Shown: piece after piece, positions 19,162 through 27,074 of the stretch | How positions within the stretch are numbered: the stretch's first letter is position 1 | Layout of the letters: every line of letters begins with the position of its first letter | Origin: Pseudomonas migulae NBRC 103157 | GTDB lineage: Bacteria > Pseudomonadota > Gammaproteobacteria > Pseudomonadales > Pseudomonadaceae | Assembly (NCBI RefSeq): GCF_002091715.1 | Contig: NZ_BDAG01000047.1 | Span: 1-49,837 of the forward strand | Direction: 5' to 3' | Length of the DNA stretch: 49,837 nucleotides | Position numbers and translations under genes: made by a program | The notes under the pieces: model-generated | The model's database searches: none | The model's input: the letters and a program-made list of their open reading frames with translations, nothing else | What the model was told of the DNA's origin: nothing

Positions 19162-20049
19162 TCACTGTAGTTGCGCTTCGGGCAAGGTGAGTGTGCGCGG
19201 GATCTTCAATGCATCCCAGTGGGCGATTCCCCAGTTCAGCACTTCACGTGGGGTGGCATACGCCAGTTCGGCGCCCGGATTCTGCCCGAGCGCGCGCAGT
19301 GCACGCAGTAATAAAGGCGTGGCCTGATCTTCGGTCAGCGGCGGCGAACGGTAGGACTTGCCGAGCTTGTTGCCGTCAGGCTGGGTAATCAAAGGAATGT
19401 GCAGATAGCGCGGTTGCGAGAAACCCAGCAGTTCCTGCAGATAGAGCTGACGTGGCGTGGAGTCGAGCAGGTCCGCACCGCGGACGATATCGGTGATGCC
19501 TTGCCAGGCGTCATCGAGGACCACGGCCAGTTGATAGGCGTAGAGCCCGTCGCGCCGGCGGATCACGAAATCGCCGACATCCCGACCCAGATGCTGGCGG
19601 TATTCGCCTTGCACGCGGTCGATGAAGTGGTATTCCAGTTCGGGCACCCGCAGGCGAATCGCGGCGTCTTCAGAGCCATGGCCGGCATTGCGGCACAGGC
19701 CCGGATAAATGCCGTGATAGGGCTCAAGCTGTTTTCGTGAGCAGGTGCAGGCGTAGGCCAGGCCATGATTGAACAGGCGATTGAGCACTTCGGCGTAGGC
19801 GTCGTGTCGGTCGCTCTGTCGGACCATCTCGCCATCCCATTCGAAACCGTAGCTTTCCAGCGCCTTGAGAATGGCGGCTTGCGCGCCGGGCTCTTCCCGT
19901 GGCGGATCGAGGTCTTCCATACGCATCAGCCAGCGACCGCCCACCGCACGCGCGTCGAGGTACGAAGCCAGTGCTGCGACCAGCGAACCGAAATGCAGGT
20001 GGCCGCTTGGCGTGGGGGCGAAGCGTCCGATGTAGGCGGGGGAGGTCAT
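19162..20049 (-). CDS. gluQRS: Glutamyl-Q tRNA(Asp) synthetase
   Basis: 295 aa. A truncated GluRS paralogue lacking the anticodon-binding domain. It attaches glutamate to queuosine in tRNA-Asp. The HIGH-like motif is PTPSGHLHFGSL near the N-terminus, and the KMSKS-like motif is GNKLGKSYRS. A cysteine/tyrosine zinc-binding cluster (ACTCSRKQ ... YPGLCRN) is in the middle. It sits in the usual dksA-gluQRS pair, separated here by 193 bp with a REPIN and the dksA terminator. Confidence 0.95.
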   Translation of the reverse strand: MTSPAYIGRFAPTPSGHLHFGSLVAALASYLDARAVGGRWLMRMEDLDPPREEPGAQAAILKALESYGFEWDGEMVRQSDRHDAYAEVLNRLFNHGLAYACTCSRKQLEPYHGIYPGLCRNAGHGSEDAAIRLRVPELEYHFIDRVQGEYRQHLGRDVGDFVIRRRDGLYAYQLAVVLDDAWQGITDIVRGADLLDSTPRQLYLQELLGFSQPRYLHIPLITQPDGNKLGKSYRSPPLTEDQATPLLLRALRALGQNPGAELAYATPREVLNWGIAHWDALKIPRTLTLPEAQLQ

Positions 20050-20089
20050 AAGGGCGATGGTACTTTGTCAGGGATTGCGCAAATCACAT

Positions 20090-20179
20090 TGTAGGAGCCG
20101 GCTTGCTGGCGATAGCGGTTTGTCAGTCAACATTTTTGTCGATTGATACGCCGCCATCGCCAGCAAGCCGGCTCCTGCA
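20090..20179. repeat. REPIN (REP doublet hairpin)
   Basis: A 90-bp inverted repeat with the standard arms, except that the right arm ends TCCTGCA rather than TCCTACA. It lies between gluQRS and the dksA terminator. Confidence 0.9.
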
Positions 20180-20194
20180 AATCATGAATTTCGG

Positions 20195-20225
20195 AAACAA
20201 AAACGGAGCGTTCGCACGCTCCGTT
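20195..20225 (-). terminator. dksA intrinsic terminator
   Basis: On the minus strand AACGGAGCGTGCGAACGCTCCGTT forms a stem (about 20202-20225), followed by TTTTGTTTCC. It lies 18 bp past the dksA stop. Confidence 0.9.
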
Positions 20226-20242
20226 CTTCGTTCAAGTCGAGA

Positions 20243-20683
20243 TTACTTGCCGACTTGTTTTTCCTTGATTTCCGCCAGGGTCTTGCAGTCAACGCACATG
20301 TCGGCGGTAGGGCGGGCTTCCAGTCGCTTGACGCCGATCTCGACGCCGCAGGACTCGCACCAGCCATATTCTTCGTCTTCGATCAATTGCAGCGTCTTGT
20401 CGATCTTCTTGATCAACTTGCGCTCACGGTCGCGGGCGCGCAATTCAAGGCTGAATTCTTCTTCCTGGCTGGCACGGTCTGCCGGGTCAGGAAAGTTGGC
20501 CGCTTCGTCTTTCATGTGATCAACCGTGCGGTCGACTTCCTGCATCAAGTCCTGTTTCCACTTATTCAGGATCTTGGTGAAGTGAGCGCGCATGGGTTTG
20601 CCCATGTACTCCTCGCCCTTTACTTCTTTGTAGGGTTCGAAGCCGCTGATCGACTGATTTTGCTGCTTTGCTTGGGTGGGCAT
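20243..20683 (-). CDS. dksA: RNA polymerase-binding transcription factor DksA
   Basis: 146 aa. DksA works with ppGpp in the RNA polymerase secondary channel to control rRNA and amino acid promoters. The coiled-coil with the acidic tip (NFPDPADRASQEEEFSLELRARDRERKL) is followed by a C4 zinc finger (CESCGVEIGVKRLEARPTADMCVDC). The N-terminal extension MPTQAKQQNQSISGFEPY is typical of Pseudomonas DksA. The rRNA leader at the end of this window has promoters of the kind DksA/ppGpp control. GAGG lies upstream of ATG 20683. Confidence 0.97.
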   Translation of the reverse strand: MPTQAKQQNQSISGFEPYKEVKGEEYMGKPMRAHFTKILNKWKQDLMQEVDRTVDHMKDEAANFPDPADRASQEEEFSLELRARDRERKLIKKIDKTLQLIEDEEYGWCESCGVEIGVKRLEARPTADMCVDCKTLAEIKEKQVGK

Positions 20684-21017
20684 GAAATGGACCGCCTCTA
20701 CTCTTGTAATCCATCTGCGCAGGATTGCTCCATCACCGACACCTGCCGGCCCTGCGGCTGCAAGCGGGCGAACTTACCAGATCAAATCGGGCCGCGCTAC
20801 TCCCGGATGTCGAGGTAGTGGCTCGAAGGGCTTGCAAATGATTGCAAAGCCTTGACTGGTGGTGCTGGAGACCTGATCAATTAATGATTTTAGTCAAACC
20901 TTGCGCACTCGCATGGGTCGTTTGTGGCCAGGGTCTTAACGCGTCTGACCGCTTTAGGTTCTCGCTCGTTCCTGCGCTTGGGTAGAATCGGTTTTTTTTC
21001 CCGTTGAAGGAAGGCTA
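20684..21017. other. dksA / aminotransferase divergent intergenic region
   Basis: 334 bp holding the start regions of two divergent genes. TAGAAT at about 20982 could be the -10 for the rightward gene, whose -35 is weak. A run of eight T follows. GAAGGAAGG at about 21005-21013 is the ribosome site for the gene at 21018. I could not place the dksA promoter with confidence. Confidence 0.5.
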
Positions 21018-22190
21018 ATGGCTCAGTCCTACAGTGCCCGCAGTCGCGCGATCGAACCGTTCCACGTCATGGCGCTGCTGGCGCGGGCCAATGAACTGCA
21101 AGCCGCCGGCCACGACGTGATTCACCTGGAAATCGGCGAACCGGACTTCACCACCGCCGAGCCGATCATCCAGGCTGGCCAGGCTGCACTGACTGCCGGA
21201 AAGACCCGTTACACCGCCGCCCGCGGCATCCCCGAGCTGCGTGAAGCGATTTCAGGCTTCTATCAACAGCGTTACGGTTTGAACATCGACCCTCGGCGAA
21301 TCCTCATCACGCCCGGCGGTTCCGGCGCGTTGCTGCTGGCCAGCGCCTTGCTGGTGGATCCGGGCAAACACTGGCTGCTGGCAGACCCGGGTTACCCGTG
21401 CAACCGGCATTTCCTGCGGTTGGTGGAGGGCGCTGCGCAGCTTGTTCCTGTGGGGCCGGACGTGCGTTATCAACTGACACCGGACTTGATCGACCGTCAT
21501 TGGGATCAGGACAGCGTCGGCGCGCTGGTGGCATCGCCGGCCAACCCGACCGGGACAATTCTGACCCGCGACGAACTGGCGGGGCTGTCGACCGCGATCA
21601 AGGCGCACCACGGCCATCTGGTGGTGGACGAGATCTATCACGGCCTGACTTACGGCACCGACGCGGCCAGTGTGCTGGAAGTCGACGACAACGCCTTCGT
21701 GCTCAATAGTTTTTCGAAATATTTCGGCATGACTGGCTGGCGGCTTGGCTGGCTGGTGGCGCCCGAAGCGGCGGTCGGTGAGCTGGAAAAACTTGCGCAG
21801 AACCTTTACATCAGCGCCCCAAGCATGGCCCAGCACGCAGCGCTGGCCTGTTTCGAGCCCGCGACCATCGCCATTCTGGAAGAGCGCCGCGCCGAATTCG
21901 GCCGTCGCCGTGATTTCCTCTTGCCCGCCCTGCGTGAGTTGGGTTTCGGTATCGCCGTCGAGCCGGAAGGGGCGTTCTATTTGTACGCCGATATCAGCAA
22001 GTTCGGTGGCGATGCCTTCGCATTCTGTCGACATTTTCTCGAAACCGAGCACGTGGCGATCACGCCGGGGCTCGACTTCGGGCGTTATCAGGCCGGCCAT
22101 CACGTTCGGTTTGCCTATACCCAAAGTCTGCCGCGCCTCCAGGAAGCGGTCGAACGCATTGCTCGCGGCTTGAAGAGCTGGCAAGGCTGA
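21018..22190 (+). CDS. Pyridoxal-phosphate aminotransferase (class I/II)
   Basis: 390 aa. Fold type I aminotransferase with N-terminal HLEIGEPDFTT, the cofactor-contact ASPANPTGTI, VVDEIYHGL, and the Schiff-base lysine in NSFSKYFGMTGWRLGW. The C-terminal arginine region HHVRFAYTQS binds the substrate carboxylate. It resembles aspartate/tyrosine/alanine aminotransferases of the PA4722 type; the exact substrate cannot be read from sequence. GGAAGG precedes ATG 21018. Its stop overlaps the sfsA start (TGATG), so the two are cotranscribed. Confidence 0.9.
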   Translation: MAQSYSARSRAIEPFHVMALLARANELQAAGHDVIHLEIGEPDFTTAEPIIQAGQAALTAGKTRYTAARGIPELREAISGFYQQRYGLNIDPRRILITPGGSGALLLASALLVDPGKHWLLADPGYPCNRHFLRLVEGAAQLVPVGPDVRYQLTPDLIDRHWDQDSVGALVASPANPTGTILTRDELAGLSTAIKAHHGHLVVDEIYHGLTYGTDAASVLEVDDNAFVLNSFSKYFGMTGWRLGWLVAPEAAVGELEKLAQNLYISAPSMAQHAALACFEPATIAILEERRAEFGRRRDFLLPALRELGFGIAVEPEGAFYLYADISKFGGDAFAFCRHFLETEHVAITPGLDFGRYQAGHHVRFAYTQSLPRLQEAVERIARGLKSWQG

Positions 22191-22903
22191 TGCGCTTTCA
22201 TCCGCCACTCGAAGAAGGTCGTCTGATTCGGCGTTACAAGCGTTTTCTCGCCGATATCGAAACCGTTCACGGCGAGTTGTTGACCATTCACTGCCCGAAC
22301 ACCGGCTCGATGCTCAATTGCCAGGTCGAGGGCGGGCAGGTGTGGTTCAGTCGTTCCAACGACCCCAAGCGTAAGTTGCCGGGCACTTGGGAAGTCGGCG
22401 AAACCCCTCAGGGTCGGCTGTTTTGCGTGAACACCGGCCGAGCCAACGGTTTGATCGAAGAGGCGCTCAGGGCCGGCGTCATCAGCGAACTCAACGGTTT
22501 CACCGAGCTGAAGCGTGAAGTGGCCTACGGTCAGGAAAGCAGTCGCATCGACTTTCGTCTCGATTACCCGAGCGGGCCGGCGTATGTGGAAGTCAAAAGC
22601 GTCACGCTGGGGTTCGATGGCTCATCGGTCGCGGCGTTTCCCGATGCGGTCACCCAGCGTGGCGCCAAGCATTTGCGTGAGCTGGCGCATTTGGCCCGGG
22701 ATGGAATTCGCGCGGTGCAGTTGTATTGCGTGAACCTCACCGGCATCGATGCCGTGCGTCCTGCAGACGAAATCGATTCGATCTACGCCGCCGCTTTGCG
22801 AGAAGCGGTGGCGTGCGGGGTCGAGGTGCTGGCTTACGGCGTGCGCTTGACCCATGAGGAAATGGTGGTCGAGCGGCGTCTGGAGGTGGTGCTCGGCGGT
22901 TAA
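22190..22903 (+). CDS. sfsA: DNA/RNA nuclease SfsA
   Basis: 237 aa, family length. Conserved motifs are HCPNTGSMLNC near residue 40, WEVGETPQGRLFCVNTGRAN and the PD-(D/E)xK-like core SRIDFRLDYPSGPAYVEVKSVTLG. First described as a sugar fermentation stimulation protein in E. coli, it is now regarded as a nuclease. It overlaps the preceding aminotransferase by 1 bp, and its 3' end overlaps the convergent Rieske gene by 4 bp. Confidence 0.95.
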   Translation: MRFHPPLEEGRLIRRYKRFLADIETVHGELLTIHCPNTGSMLNCQVEGGQVWFSRSNDPKRKLPGTWEVGETPQGRLFCVNTGRANGLIEEALRAGVISELNGFTELKREVAYGQESSRIDFRLDYPSGPAYVEVKSVTLGFDGSSVAAFPDAVTQRGAKHLRELAHLARDGIRAVQLYCVNLTGIDAVRPADEIDSIYAAALREAVACGVEVLAYGVRLTHEEMVVERRLEVVLGG

Positions 22904-23217
22904 AGATTGATCCAGATGCCCTGATCGTCTTCGCGGCTTTCAACGGTGGTCAGGGATTGCCCGGCGCACGGGCCGGCGACGCACTCGCCATCTTCGATCA
23001 AGAACAGTGCGCCGTGGGTCGCGCACTGGATCAGGCTGTTGCTGGGGTCAAGAAACTGGTCGGGCGTCCATTCCAGCCCGACGCCACGGTGCGGGCAGCG
23101 GTTGATGTACACATAGACCTGGCCGGCCCGGCGCACGGCAAAGAGCTTCTGGCCGTCGAGGTCGAAACCGCGGCTGCCGGATTCGGCCAGTTCAGAGCCT
23201 GCGCAAAGAAACTTCAT
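22900..23217 (-). CDS. Rieske [2Fe-2S] domain protein
   Basis: 105 aa, essentially a single Rieske domain. Both cluster-binding boxes are present: CPHRG (CxH) and CATHGALF (CxxH). It resembles small ferredoxin-like Rieske proteins such as NirD/bphF types, not a full oxygenase. ATG 23217 follows GAGGATAGAC; an in-frame TTG 12 bp upstream is rejected. It is convergent with sfsA and divergent from hmuT. The redox partner is unknown. Confidence 0.9.
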   Translation of the reverse strand: MKFLCAGSELAESGSRGFDLDGQKLFAVRRAGQVYVYINRCPHRGVGLEWTPDQFLDPSNSLIQCATHGALFLIEDGECVAGPCAGQSLTTVESREDDQGIWINL

Positions 23218-23268
23218 GTCTATCCTCAACCCCGTCGGCTCGTGACTGGATATGTCCGAGCTTGACGT

Positions 23269-23287
23269 TCAAATGCAAACAATTATC
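23269..23287 (+). promoter_or_regulatory. Possible Fur box upstream of hmuT
   Basis: TCAAATGCAAACAATTATC matches 12 of 19 positions of the Fur consensus (GATAATGATAATCATTATC). It lies about 100 bp before the hmuT start, as expected for an iron-regulated heme-uptake operon. The score is modest. Confidence 0.45.
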
Positions 23288-23383
23288 AAATGGCTGCCTT
23301 GCCCGTCGGGTGCAGGTGCCGGACGCCGAGGATACTTGGCCTGTCACTTCAATGCCTGGGAAAACCATTAAAGGAAGCTGTTT

Positions 23384-24105
23384 ATGCGTCTGAGTACCCG
23401 CGTTGCCGCGCTGTGTGTCGGACTCCTCGTCAGCCACCACGCCGCGGCGGCCGAGTTGCCACAACGCTGGGTCAGCGCCGGCGGGGCCTTGTCGGAGTGG
23501 GTCAGTGCGCTGGGCGGCGAATCGAAACTGGTGGGTGTCGATACCACCAGCCAGCATCCGGAATCCCTCAAGGCGTTGCCCGGCATCGGCTATCAGCGAC
23601 AGTTGTCCGCAGAAGGCATCCTGAGCTTACGCCCGCAAATTCTGGTCGGCACCGAAGAAATGGGCCCACCGCCGGTGCTGTCGCAGATTCGTACGGCGGG
23701 CGTGCAAGTCGAACTGTTTTCGGCCCGACCAGATCTGCCGACGTTGCAGGGTAACTTGCAGCAGTTGGGCAAGTTACTCGGCGCAGAAGACAAGGCGGCG
23801 CAATTGTTCACGGCTTATCAACAGCAACTCGATCAGCAAAAGATTCGTGTCACCAAGGCACAATTGACGCAAAAATCACCAGGCGTACTGGTGCTGCTCG
23901 GTCACGCGGGCGGCAAACCGCTGATCGCCGGGAAGGACACCGCAGCCGACTGGTTGATCCAGAAGGCTGGCGGACATAATCTGGCGACGCACACCGGTTA
24001 CAAACCTTTTTCCAACGAGTCCTTGATCAGTCTTGATCCTGAAGTACTGGTGTTCGCCGATCGTGCATTGACCGGCGAAGCGGCGCGTGCAGCGTTGTTC
24101 AAGGA
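23384..24105 (+). pseudogene. hmuT: hmuT, heme ABC transporter binding protein, 5' part (interrupted)
   Basis: Codons 1-240 of a periplasmic heme-binding protein. The signal peptide is MRLSTRVAALCVGLLVSHHAAAA. The body (RWVSAGGALSEWVSALGGESKLVGVDTTSQHPESL, HAGGKPLIAGKDTAADWLIQKAGGHN) matches HmuT/PhuT. After ALFKE the reading frame enters foreign DNA and stops at 24151. The missing C-terminal part lies at 33270-33422. Joining the two halves restores a frame of 290 codons (ALFK-ENPILTSTRAAKDG). The truncated product lacks the C-terminal lobe end and is probably unstable or inactive. Confidence 0.93.
24095..24105 (+). repeat. Left direct repeat (attL core)
   Basis: TTGTTCAAGGA at the left junction matches TTTTTCACGGA at 33261-33271 in 9 of 11 positions. 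The left copy is hmuT sequence and encodes part of ALFKE. Confidence 0.8.
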
Positions 24106-24106
24106 G

Positions 24107-24128
24107 GGTAACCCTATTTCTGTTACAG
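24107..24128 (+). repeat. Left-end 22-bp recombinase-site-like motif
   Basis: The motif is GGTAA-CCC-TATTT-C-TGTTACA-G, with GTAAC and GTTAC arms 9 bp apart. It starts 1 bp inside the left direct repeat. Two related inverted copies are at the right end (33181-33202 and 33239-33260). Confidence 0.75.
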
Positions 24129-24196
24129 ACAGAGCGCCCATGATTCATTAGCTTAGAGAGAAAGGATCTCTCAGTGCTCAATGAGTGGTATGAACC

Positions 24197-25390
24197 ATGA
24201 GGCTACTGTTCACCGATGACAGTTTCGTCCTGCTAACCCAGGCTTATATTGGAATTCCTTTCCTGCTGAACGGGCAAATGGAGTTGGTTGAGCCGGCAAA
24301 CGATTACCTCATGTATCTGGCGCTGGAACGAGGCAAGACGCGTAGCCCCAAGACATGGAGAAATCACGGCGAAGCACTGTATGACTATTTCTCATGGCTG
24401 GAGGCAAACGCCCTCGATTGGGCTCATGTCCCTGTCGCGGGGCACGCTCGATCCGCCGTAAGTAATCTTGCCGCGTATAGGAACTGGTCAATTTCCCTGA
24501 CAAGACCATCAACGGGCCTAAGGGCCATAAAACCGAGCACTTTGAACCAGCGGCTGACATGCCTCATGGGGTTCTATCAATGGGCGCATAAACAAGGCCG
24601 CATTAGCTCAGTTCCTTGGGATGCCTCACCGAAATTTGTTGCCGGAAACAATCAGGGCTTTTTGAGGCATGCACACGCCGCCAAGATGACAGATGGCGAC
24701 GACCTTCGGCTCAAGGTCTTCCGAGAGCCGCCTAAACTTCTATCGCTTGAGCAAGCCAAGCTTCTGGTTCAGGCATGCACAACCAAAACGCTTCGATTGA
24801 TGACGGTGCTGATGCTTCAAACTGGCCTTCGCAATGAAGAATGCAGGACATTCCCTATTAAGTATGTTTTTGACCCGACAGGGCTCGATGTACGGAAGCG
24901 CATTCGTGTTGATCTCAGCCCATCGGACATGCTGCTGAAGAATTCAAAACCTAGGACAGTCTTCATTGGTTGGCACGTCATGCGGGAGCTTTTCGATTAT
25001 CTGAGCTTTGCTGAGGGAGCATTCAGGGCCAACTTTGGTCGCAGTGCAAGCCGCTCTGGGATTCAACCCATCTTCTTAAACAGAGATGGTCACCCTTTCA
25101 GTGAAAAAGGCTTGAACAATGCGTACAGACGACTTTGGTCTGGGAAGCAACCTCGGATTATGTTCAGGGTTACTCCGCACATGCTGAGGCATACCTTTGC
25201 TACTTTTGAACTACTCCACCAGTCGAAGCGTGCGGCCATGGGGCAAGCACTTGCATGGGTTCGAGATCGCTTGGGCCACAGCAGCGTCCAAACGACTAGC
25301 ATCTATCTTCATTGTCTTGATCTCATGGAAAACTCGGAACTGAATACATATCAGGAAGAGTTGGACTTGCTAGGGAATGCACATGCCTAG
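24197..25390 (+). CDS. Tyrosine recombinase, GinA-like
   Basis: 397 aa. The N-terminal SAM-like core-binding domain (about 30-150) is followed by a catalytic domain with all key residues: Arg212 in TGLRNEE, His328 and Arg331 in PHMLRHTFA, His361 in LGHSSVQTT and the nucleophile Tyr370 in SIYLH. It is the first gene of the island, starting 91 bp inside the left end, and overlaps the next recombinase gene by a few base pairs. In GInts all four gin products are reported to be needed for integration and excision. Confidence 0.9.
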   Translation: MRLLFTDDSFVLLTQAYIGIPFLLNGQMELVEPANDYLMYLALERGKTRSPKTWRNHGEALYDYFSWLEANALDWAHVPVAGHARSAVSNLAAYRNWSISLTRPSTGLRAIKPSTLNQRLTCLMGFYQWAHKQGRISSVPWDASPKFVAGNNQGFLRHAHAAKMTDGDDLRLKVFREPPKLLSLEQAKLLVQACTTKTLRLMTVLMLQTGLRNEECRTFPIKYVFDPTGLDVRKRIRVDLSPSDMLLKNSKPRTVFIGWHVMRELFDYLSFAEGAFRANFGRSASRSGIQPIFLNRDGHPFSEKGLNNAYRRLWSGKQPRIMFRVTPHMLRHTFATFELLHQSKRAAMGQALAWVRDRLGHSSVQTTSIYLHCLDLMENSELNTYQEELDLLGNAHA

Positions 25391-27074
25391 ACCCAGAAAA
25401 AGCTATGGCATGCAGCCAGAAAACATCATCTCAATTGAAACAGCAAAAAAAACTCCTGGTGACATGTCGATTTGCGTTGGAACGAGGGTGTTCGACTTCG
25501 CGCAGTGGGCATCGGTACCGGAAGCGATTGAGCCAGCTACGAGACTATTGCTCTCACGTCAGCTACACGAGGCCGTCCAAGAAATTCAATCGTCGGGGGT
25601 CAGCCAAGCGACCGTAATGAACCTTTGTGCCTCCGGTATGCGTTATTGGTTCAAGTACCTCGACGCTGAATCGGGTAAGGGCCGCGTCATAGGGTGCCTC
25701 GCCGACATAGTCCCCCGCACAGTTGAACGCTATACGGAATGGCTGAAGCAACAGCCAGCAAGGGGTAAGGGGACAATCTCAATCACATCGGCGCGGGCCA
25801 TCTACAACACAACAAAAACAGTCTTGATGAACCGTGTTCGCGCCGGGCAACTCGGGATCGGTGTGTTTCCTCAAATTCCATTTCCGAACGCCGACAGAGC
25901 GTATGTTGGTCATCAGGCATTCACGCAGGGCGAGATAGAGCGCTTGCTGATAGCGCTCCTGAAGGACTTAGACATGATCCGCTCCGGTAATTTGCCTAGT
26001 GGGAGCGAGGCCGCAGCTATGACTGTTTACCTCTTGCTGATCGCTGCCAGGAGTGGTCGCAATCTCACGCCACTACTAGAGATGAGCAGAGATGCGATCA
26101 CCGATCACCCTCTCAAGCCGGATATGGGCGTGCTCCAGTTGTATAAGCGTCGAGGTTTCAAGATTCACCGCCAAGCCTTTCGTTACCACACCACTGATGA
26201 TGAGTCCGCGTCGGTACCGAGCGATGTGGTCACCCTGTACCGGGAAGCGCTAGTCCGATCGTTTCCTTTGCTAGATCTAGCACCGAAGACGATGCACGAT
26301 CGTGTCTGGCTTTACCGCGCCAAGGGGAATAGAGGCGTGAAGACTCTCAACGCCTCCAATATTGACCAACAAGCCACTGCACTGGTGGCCCGGCATCAAA
26401 TTTTTGGCGATAGAAGGGCATCGAACGGCCTGCCAGAATTACTGAAGGTCAACGTATCGAGGCTACGAAAAACCTTTGCCACGCGAATGTGGCAACTGAG
26501 CAACGGAAACTTGTTCAAGACGGCTCAGCTCTTGGGTAATAGTACGCGGATGACTGATAGCCACTACCTCGCTGTCACGCCCGAGATGGAGCGGAATCAC
26601 AAATTCGTTGGTCGTATTCTCGAAGGCGTCATGACCGGTCAGGTGAATGAGCAGAGCTTTCGCGATGACTTGTCAGCTCAACTATCCATAGAGCCCGAAA
26701 AAGTTGATCTGCTACTGAGTGGAGCACTTAATACAGGCGTTGCGCGTTGTTCAGATCCTATCAATGGCCGTTTTGCTCCAAGAAATGGCACCACCAACTG
26801 TCAGCGCTTTCTCCATTGCTTTCGTTGCCCAAATCAGGTCGTGATCGAATCAGACCTGTATCGTCTGTTCAGTTTTTATTGGCTCCTGATCAAAGAACGC
26901 GGGCTACTCGGCAAATCGCGCTGGAATTCCGTCTATGCGTGGGTGATCCGTGTCATCGACAACGATATAACTCCCCTTTTTGATCCGGTTGTAGTTGAGC
27001 GCGAGAAACACCGAGCCCTCGCTACCCCTCATCCAATGTGGCGAGATAGGACTTTGCTTGGAGGTGATGAGTGA
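25383..27074 (+). CDS. Tyrosine recombinase-like protein, GinB-like, with altered active site
   Basis: 563 aa from ATG 25383 (AGGG upstream); an ATG at 25377 gives 565 aa. Counting from 25377, box I Arg228 is in AARSGRNLT. The box II HxxR is SRLRKTF, with Ser361 where His is usual and Arg364 kept. The usual Gly-His is Gly387-Asn388 in LLGNSTRMT. Tyr397 is in SHYLAV. A Cys cluster (C458, C475, C481, C484) follows the catalytic domain and may bind zinc. The start overlaps ginA and the end overlaps ginC (GTGA), so the operon is translationally coupled. It may be a structural partner with reduced catalytic ability. Confidence 0.87.
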   Translation: MPRPRKSYGMQPENIISIETAKKTPGDMSICVGTRVFDFAQWASVPEAIEPATRLLLSRQLHEAVQEIQSSGVSQATVMNLCASGMRYWFKYLDAESGKGRVIGCLADIVPRTVERYTEWLKQQPARGKGTISITSARAIYNTTKTVLMNRVRAGQLGIGVFPQIPFPNADRAYVGHQAFTQGEIERLLIALLKDLDMIRSGNLPSGSEAAAMTVYLLLIAARSGRNLTPLLEMSRDAITDHPLKPDMGVLQLYKRRGFKIHRQAFRYHTTDDESASVPSDVVTLYREALVRSFPLLDLAPKTMHDRVWLYRAKGNRGVKTLNASNIDQQATALVARHQIFGDRRASNGLPELLKVNVSRLRKTFATRMWQLSNGNLFKTAQLLGNSTRMTDSHYLAVTPEMERNHKFVGRILEGVMTGQVNEQSFRDDLSAQLSIEPEKVDLLLSGALNTGVARCSDPINGRFAPRNGTTNCQRFLHCFRCPNQVVIESDLYRLFSFYWLLIKERGLLGKSRWNSVYAWVIRVIDNDITPLFDPVVVEREKHRALATPHPMWRDRTLLGGDE

